Assembly: GCA_900546825.1 (NCBI GenBank)
Contig: UREE01000074.1
Coordinates: forward strand, 1-9,114
Length of the DNA stretch: 9,114 nt
Source of the DNA: an uncultured Collinsella sp.
GTDB taxonomy: Bacteria; Actinomycetota; Coriobacteriia; Coriobacteriales; Coriobacteriaceae
Direction: 5' to 3'
Made by a program: the position numbers and the translations under genes. Under the pieces are notes generated by a model that was not told where the DNA came from, made no database searches, and worked only from the letters and a program-made list of their open reading frames with translations. Below are positions 6,511-9,114 of the stretch, in pieces. Position 1 is the stretch's first letter; each line of letters starts with the position of its first letter.

Positions 6511-6546
6511 TCAATCCATCTAACAAGTGAATCAGTCTGTCCTATA

Positions 6547-6580
6547 GTTTCCGAACAATTTTGTCTTAGTGTTCGGAAAC
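6547..6580. promoter_or_regulatory. Inverted repeat upstream of larB, candidate operator
   Basis: GTTTCCGAACA (6547-6557) and TGTTCGGAAAC (6570-6580) are perfect 11-bp inverted repeats with a 12-base AT-rich spacer. Neither strand has a T run beyond the stem, so a terminator for serB is unlikely. The right arm overlaps the likely -35 region of the larB promoter, a usual place for a repressor or activator site. The TetR-family gene at the end of the same operon is the nearest candidate for the protein that binds it (inference). Confidence 0.55.
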
Positions 6581-6601
6581 ATACCCTTTGAGTGCTAGAC
6601 T
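6572..6601 (+). promoter_or_regulatory. Likely larB promoter
   Basis: An extended -10 element TGCTAGACT (6593-6601; box TAGACT at 6596-6601) is preceded 18 bases upstream by a weak -35 hexamer TTCGGA (6572-6577), which overlaps the right arm of the inverted repeat. Transcription would begin near 6608, giving a short leader before the larB start at 6625. The weak -35 box would fit a promoter needing an activator, or one blocked by a repressor. Confidence 0.4.
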
Positions 6602-6624
6602 TTGCGCCGTCGAAGGGAACATAT

Positions 6625-7407
6625 ATGGATAAGCGAGATCTTGAGCAATTGCTGAGCGATGTTGCCGGCGGAGCAGTCACCCCTGCCGACGCCCTCACGC
6701 GCATCCAGACGGCTCCGACCGCCGATTTGGGCTTTGCGCAGCTCGATCTTTCGCGCGGGGTGCGCCAGGGAGCCGGCGAGGTTGTCTACGGGGCCGGTAA
6801 AACCGCCGATCAGATTGCCGCCATTATCGAAGCACTGCGCGATGCCGGCCAGGAGCGCATCCTGGTCACGCGCTTGGATGCCGAAAAAGCCGCGCGCACC
6901 GCTGAGCTTCTCGGCAACGGCATCGACCTGGGATATGTCCCGGACGCCCAGCTCGCCCTCGTGGGCGGCAAGCCCTCCCCCACCGGCAACGGACGCATCG
7001 TCGTCGCCTGCGCCGGCACGAGCGACCTGCCCGTCGCCGAAGAAGCCGCGTTGACGGCCGAGTTCTATGGCAACGAGGTCGACCGCCTCTACGACGTAGG
7101 TGTCGCCGGCCTGCACCGCCTACTCGCGCATGCCGAGGAGCTTGCTCAGGCGCAGGTGGTCATCGCCATCGCCGGCATGGAGGGCGCACTGGCGAGCGTT
7201 GTCGGCGGCCTGGTAAGCTGTCCGGTCATAGCCGTTCCCACCAGCGTGGGTTACGGCGCGAGCTTTGGTGGCGTAGCCGCGCTGCTCGCCATGCTCAACT
7301 CCTGCGCCAGCGGCGTTTCGGTCGTCAACATCGACAACGGCTTTGGTGCCGCCTACCAGGCAAGTCTTATCAATCATCTGGGCGCCGGCACGCCCTGCGC
7401 CCGTTAA
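6625..7407 (+). CDS. larB: LarB, pyridinium-3,5-biscarboxylate mononucleotide synthase
   Basis: This 260-residue protein is LarB, a PurE-like enzyme that carboxylates and cleaves nicotinate adenine dinucleotide to start synthesis of the nickel-pincer nucleotide cofactor of lactate racemase. The PurE-like core carries VACAGTSDLPVAEEA (127-141), IAGMEGALASVVGGL (182-196) and VPTSVGYGASFGGVAALL (204-221). The segment NSCASG (225-230) holds Cys227, which aligns with the catalytic cysteine that forms an adduct with the pyridine ring in the Lactobacillus plantarum enzyme. The ATG at 6625 is chosen for GAAGGGA seven bases upstream; an in-frame GTG at 6592 lies inside the likely promoter. Its stop overlaps the ribosome-binding site of larC, so the two are one operon. 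No larE (sulfur insertion) or larA is in the window. Confidence 0.95.
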   Translation: MDKRDLEQLLSDVAGGAVTPADALTRIQTAPTADLGFAQLDLSRGVRQGAGEVVYGAGKTADQIAAIIEALRDAGQERILVTRLDAEKAARTAELLGNGIDLGYVPDAQLALVGGKPSPTGNGRIVVACAGTSDLPVAEEAALTAEFYGNEVDRLYDVGVAGLHRLLAHAEELAQAQVVIAIAGMEGALASVVGGLVSCPVIAVPTSVGYGASFGGVAALLAMLNSCASGVSVVNIDNGFGAAYQASLINHLGAGTPCAR

Positions 7408-7417
7408 GGAGCATTCC

Positions 7418-8335
7418 ATGTCCAATCATCAGCACACGCTTATCATCGACGGCACCTCGGGCATCAGCGGCGATATGACCGTCGCGGCCCTGCTCGACCT
7501 AGGCGCCAGCGAGGAGCACCTGCGCGAGCAGCTCGCCACGCTGCCGGTCGACGGCTTTACGATCGCCGTCACACGCGTAAGCAAGCATGGCATCGACGCC
7601 TGCGACTTTGACGTCCAGCTTGCAGAGGAACTCGAGAACCACGATCACGATATGGCCTGGCTCTACGGCAACAAAGCGGCTGCCGAGCACACACACGAGC
7701 ATGAGCACCACCATCATGATCATGGCGAGCACGAGCACGAGCACTGCCACGAGCATGACCATGAGGCCCACGGTCATGGCCACGAGGGTCACCATCACGC
7801 CCACGGCCATCACCACCGTTCTTTGGCGGACGTCACCGCCATCATCGATGGCTCGCAGCTAAGCGATGGCGCCAAGCGTCGCGCCCTCGCCATTTTTTCC
7901 GTACTCGCTGATGCCGAGGCAAAGGCTCACGGCAAAACGCCCGACACCGTCCTGTTTCATGAGGTGGGCGCCGTCGACTCCGTCGTCGACGTCTGCTCCG
8001 TTGCCATCTGCCTCGACGATCTGGGTATTGAGGATATCGTGGTCGAGTCGCTCTCCGAGGGCCACGGAACCATCCGTTGCGCCCACGGCCTTATGCCCAT
8101 TCCCGTCCCCGCTGTCGTCAACCTGTGTCAGGCGGGCAATATCGCCCTCACGCCTGCACCGGTCGCTGGTGAGCTCGTGACGCCCACGGGCGCTGCCGTC
8201 GTCGCCGCACTGCGCACGTCCGAGCACCTGCCGGTCCGTTACCACATCGAGGCCGTCGGCTACGGCGCCGGCAAGCGCCCTTACGAGGGCTGCTCCGGCA
8301 CGCTCCGCTGCCTGCTCGTTCACGCGGACGCATAG
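7418..8335 (+). CDS. larC: LarC nickel insertion protein, short form lacking the C-terminal LarC2 domain
   Basis: LarC is the CTP-dependent cyclometallase that inserts nickel into the pincer nucleotide. Family motifs are IDGTSGISGDM (10-20), FHEVGAVDSVVDV (180-192), CAHGLMPIPVPAV (221-233), GELVTPTGAAVV (251-262) and GYGAGKR (281-287). Residues 91-133 hold 24 His in 43, plus Cys110, a probable nickel-binding insert (7688-7816). The protein is 305 residues including that insert and stops about 18 residues after GYGAGKR. Full-length LarC is usually about 400 residues, and in L. plantarum the second part (LarC2) is reached by a ribosomal frameshift. Here no LarC2-like sequence follows in any frame: the TetR gene starts two bases after the stop. 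So this is a LarC1-only protein, unless LarC2 is encoded elsewhere. Start chosen for AAGGAG six bases upstream, overlapping the larB stop. Confidence 0.92.
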   Translation: MSNHQHTLIIDGTSGISGDMTVAALLDLGASEEHLREQLATLPVDGFTIAVTRVSKHGIDACDFDVQLAEELENHDHDMAWLYGNKAAAEHTHEHEHHHHDHGEHEHEHCHEHDHEAHGHGHEGHHHAHGHHHRSLADVTAIIDGSQLSDGAKRRALAIFSVLADAEAKAHGKTPDTVLFHEVGAVDSVVDVCSVAICLDDLGIEDIVVESLSEGHGTIRCAHGLMPIPVPAVVNLCQAGNIALTPAPVAGELVTPTGAAVVAALRTSEHLPVRYHIEAVGYGAGKRPYEGCSGTLRCLLVHADA

Positions 8336-8337
8336 CC

Positions 8338-8877
8338 ATGGATGCCCGCAAGGAAAAAAGCCGCGCCGCCATCGTTGCAGCATTCTCCGAGCTCCTTCGC
8401 GAGGAGGACTACGGCAAGATCACCGTCGGCGACATCATCGCTCGCGCCCATGTGGGTCGGGCCACGTTCTACGGCCTCTTCAAGAGCAAAGATGACCTAC
8501 TGTCCGAACTCGTGAGCGACATCTGCACCCACGCCCTCGACGACGATGGCACACCGCTCGATGATCCGCTCGTACAAGTCGAGCATATCCTCAACAACCT
8601 CTGGGAACGCCGCCAGGGCGTACGAGCCCTCGTAGCCGGCGCCGGCTCACGCGTCTTCGCCGACTGCTTACGCAAGACCATCATGTCACGAGCAGCCGAA
8701 ACCGTCCCCACCGACCCAAACGGCCCCGCCGCCACCATGGACCGAAGCTTCCTACTACACCACATAGCCTCAAGCTTCGTAGGAATGGTCCAATGGTGGG
8801 CCTGGCACAACTTCCAAGCCAACAAATCCAACGTAGCCAAAGACTACCTCTCAGCCATACAGCCCCTCTTCAGCTAA
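8338..8877 (+). CDS. TetR/AcrR family transcriptional regulator
   Basis: This 179-residue protein is a TetR-type DNA-binding regulator. The N-terminal helix-turn-helix covers roughly 8-55: RAAIVAAFSELL (9-20), then ITVGDIIARAHVGRATFYGLF (28-48), with the typical ATFYxxFxSKDDLL ending. The C-terminal ligand and dimer domain ends in HHIASSFVGMVQWWAWHNF (about 140-158), a pattern like the C-terminal domain of DhaS-type TetR proteins. The ATG lies two bases after the larC stop and has no clear ribosome-binding site, so translation is probably coupled to larC. This ties it to the lar operon, and it may regulate larBC through the inverted repeat at 6547-6580. The known Lar regulator of L. plantarum is of the Crp/Fnr type, so a TetR here would be a different arrangement. 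The ligand is unknown. No terminator was found after it. Confidence 0.9.
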   Translation: MDARKEKSRAAIVAAFSELLREEDYGKITVGDIIARAHVGRATFYGLFKSKDDLLSELVSDICTHALDDDGTPLDDPLVQVEHILNNLWERRQGVRALVAGAGSRVFADCLRKTIMSRAAETVPTDPNGPAATMDRSFLLHHIASSFVGMVQWWAWHNFQANKSNVAKDYLSAIQPLFS

Positions 8878-8899
8878 GTAAGAAGCTCATCCCAAAGCA

Positions 8900-9114
8900 T
8901 CACCCCAACCTAGGGCGCCACGCATCCCAAAGTGTCAACAACAGCTCAACGCCCCTATCAGCAACAAGCCCCTCCCATCCAAATTCAGATATATGTTGGG
9001 TTGCTTGCTCGAGCGCAGCAAAGATCCCGCAGCTGGCCGCATGGGGTAACTTCCCAGCGCATTCCGCACTGATATTTTCTGTATTGAAGACGTCGATGAT
9101 GCACCCGTATACCA
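8900..9114 (-). CDS. Possible C-terminal end of an unrecognised gene (partial, start beyond window)
   Basis: On the minus strand one frame stays open from the right edge to a TGA at 8900-8902, giving about 70 residues. The translation ends in an amphipathic, protein-like sequence (for example IFAALEQATQHISEFGWEGL and the final WDAWRPRLG), with balanced composition. The other two minus frames meet stops within the region. Third codon positions are less GC-rich than in the neighbouring genes. I do not recognise a family. If real, the gene converges on the TetR gene with only about 22 bases between the two stops and no terminator. It may also be chance open frame in intergenic DNA. Confidence 0.4.
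   Translation of the reverse strand, partial: VYGCIIDVFNTENISAECAGKLPHAASCGIFAALEQATQHISEFGWEGLVADRGVELLLTLWDAWRPRLG

Noticed and set aside
6547..6580. The inverted repeat after serB as an intrinsic terminator
   Set aside because: No T run follows the stem on either strand and the loop is 12 bases of AT-rich sequence; its overlap with the larB promoter fits an operator better.
8888..8932. Direct repeat CATCCCAAAG at 8888-8897 and 8923-8932
   Set aside because: Only 10 bases, two copies, no further structure; it may be chance.

Overview
The window reads as chromosomal DNA of a GC-rich bacterium, most likely a gut Actinobacterium of the Coriobacteriia (Collinsella-like). This is an inference from GC-rich third codon positions, the feoA-feoA-feoB cluster followed by a small Cys-rich membrane protein, an HPr with an altered regulatory serine, and Lar cofactor genes. 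No rRNA, tRNA, CRISPR array or complete mobile element was seen.

Left part, minus strand (1-3344): a ferrous-iron uptake locus. In transcription order it holds two different small FeoA proteins, the membrane GTPase FeoB, a strong intrinsic terminator, and a FeoB-associated Cys-rich single-pass protein cut by the left edge. Two palindromic elements flank the feo genes: a 54-bp inverted repeat before the first feoA and a 20-bp palindrome before feoB. They are candidate binding sites for an iron-sensing repressor.

Middle, minus strand (3392-5618): aspS (aspartyl-tRNA synthetase) and then an HPr-type phosphocarrier gene, each with its own intrinsic terminator. HPr has the catalytic His15 but Asp at position 46, where the kinase-regulated Ser normally sits. 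AspRS has His at a site linked to relaxed tRNA specificity.

Right part, plus strand (5875-8877): serB (phosphoserine phosphatase without an ACT domain), then an apparent operon larB-larC-tetR. LarB and LarC make and metallate the nickel-pincer nucleotide cofactor used by lactate racemase and related enzymes. This LarC has a very His-rich insert and ends at the point where the usual C-terminal (LarC2) domain would start; the TetR gene begins two bases after its stop. A perfect 11-bp inverted repeat overlaps the likely larB promoter and may be the TetR operator. The last ~215 bases hold what looks like the 3' end of an unrecognised minus-strand gene running off the right edge.
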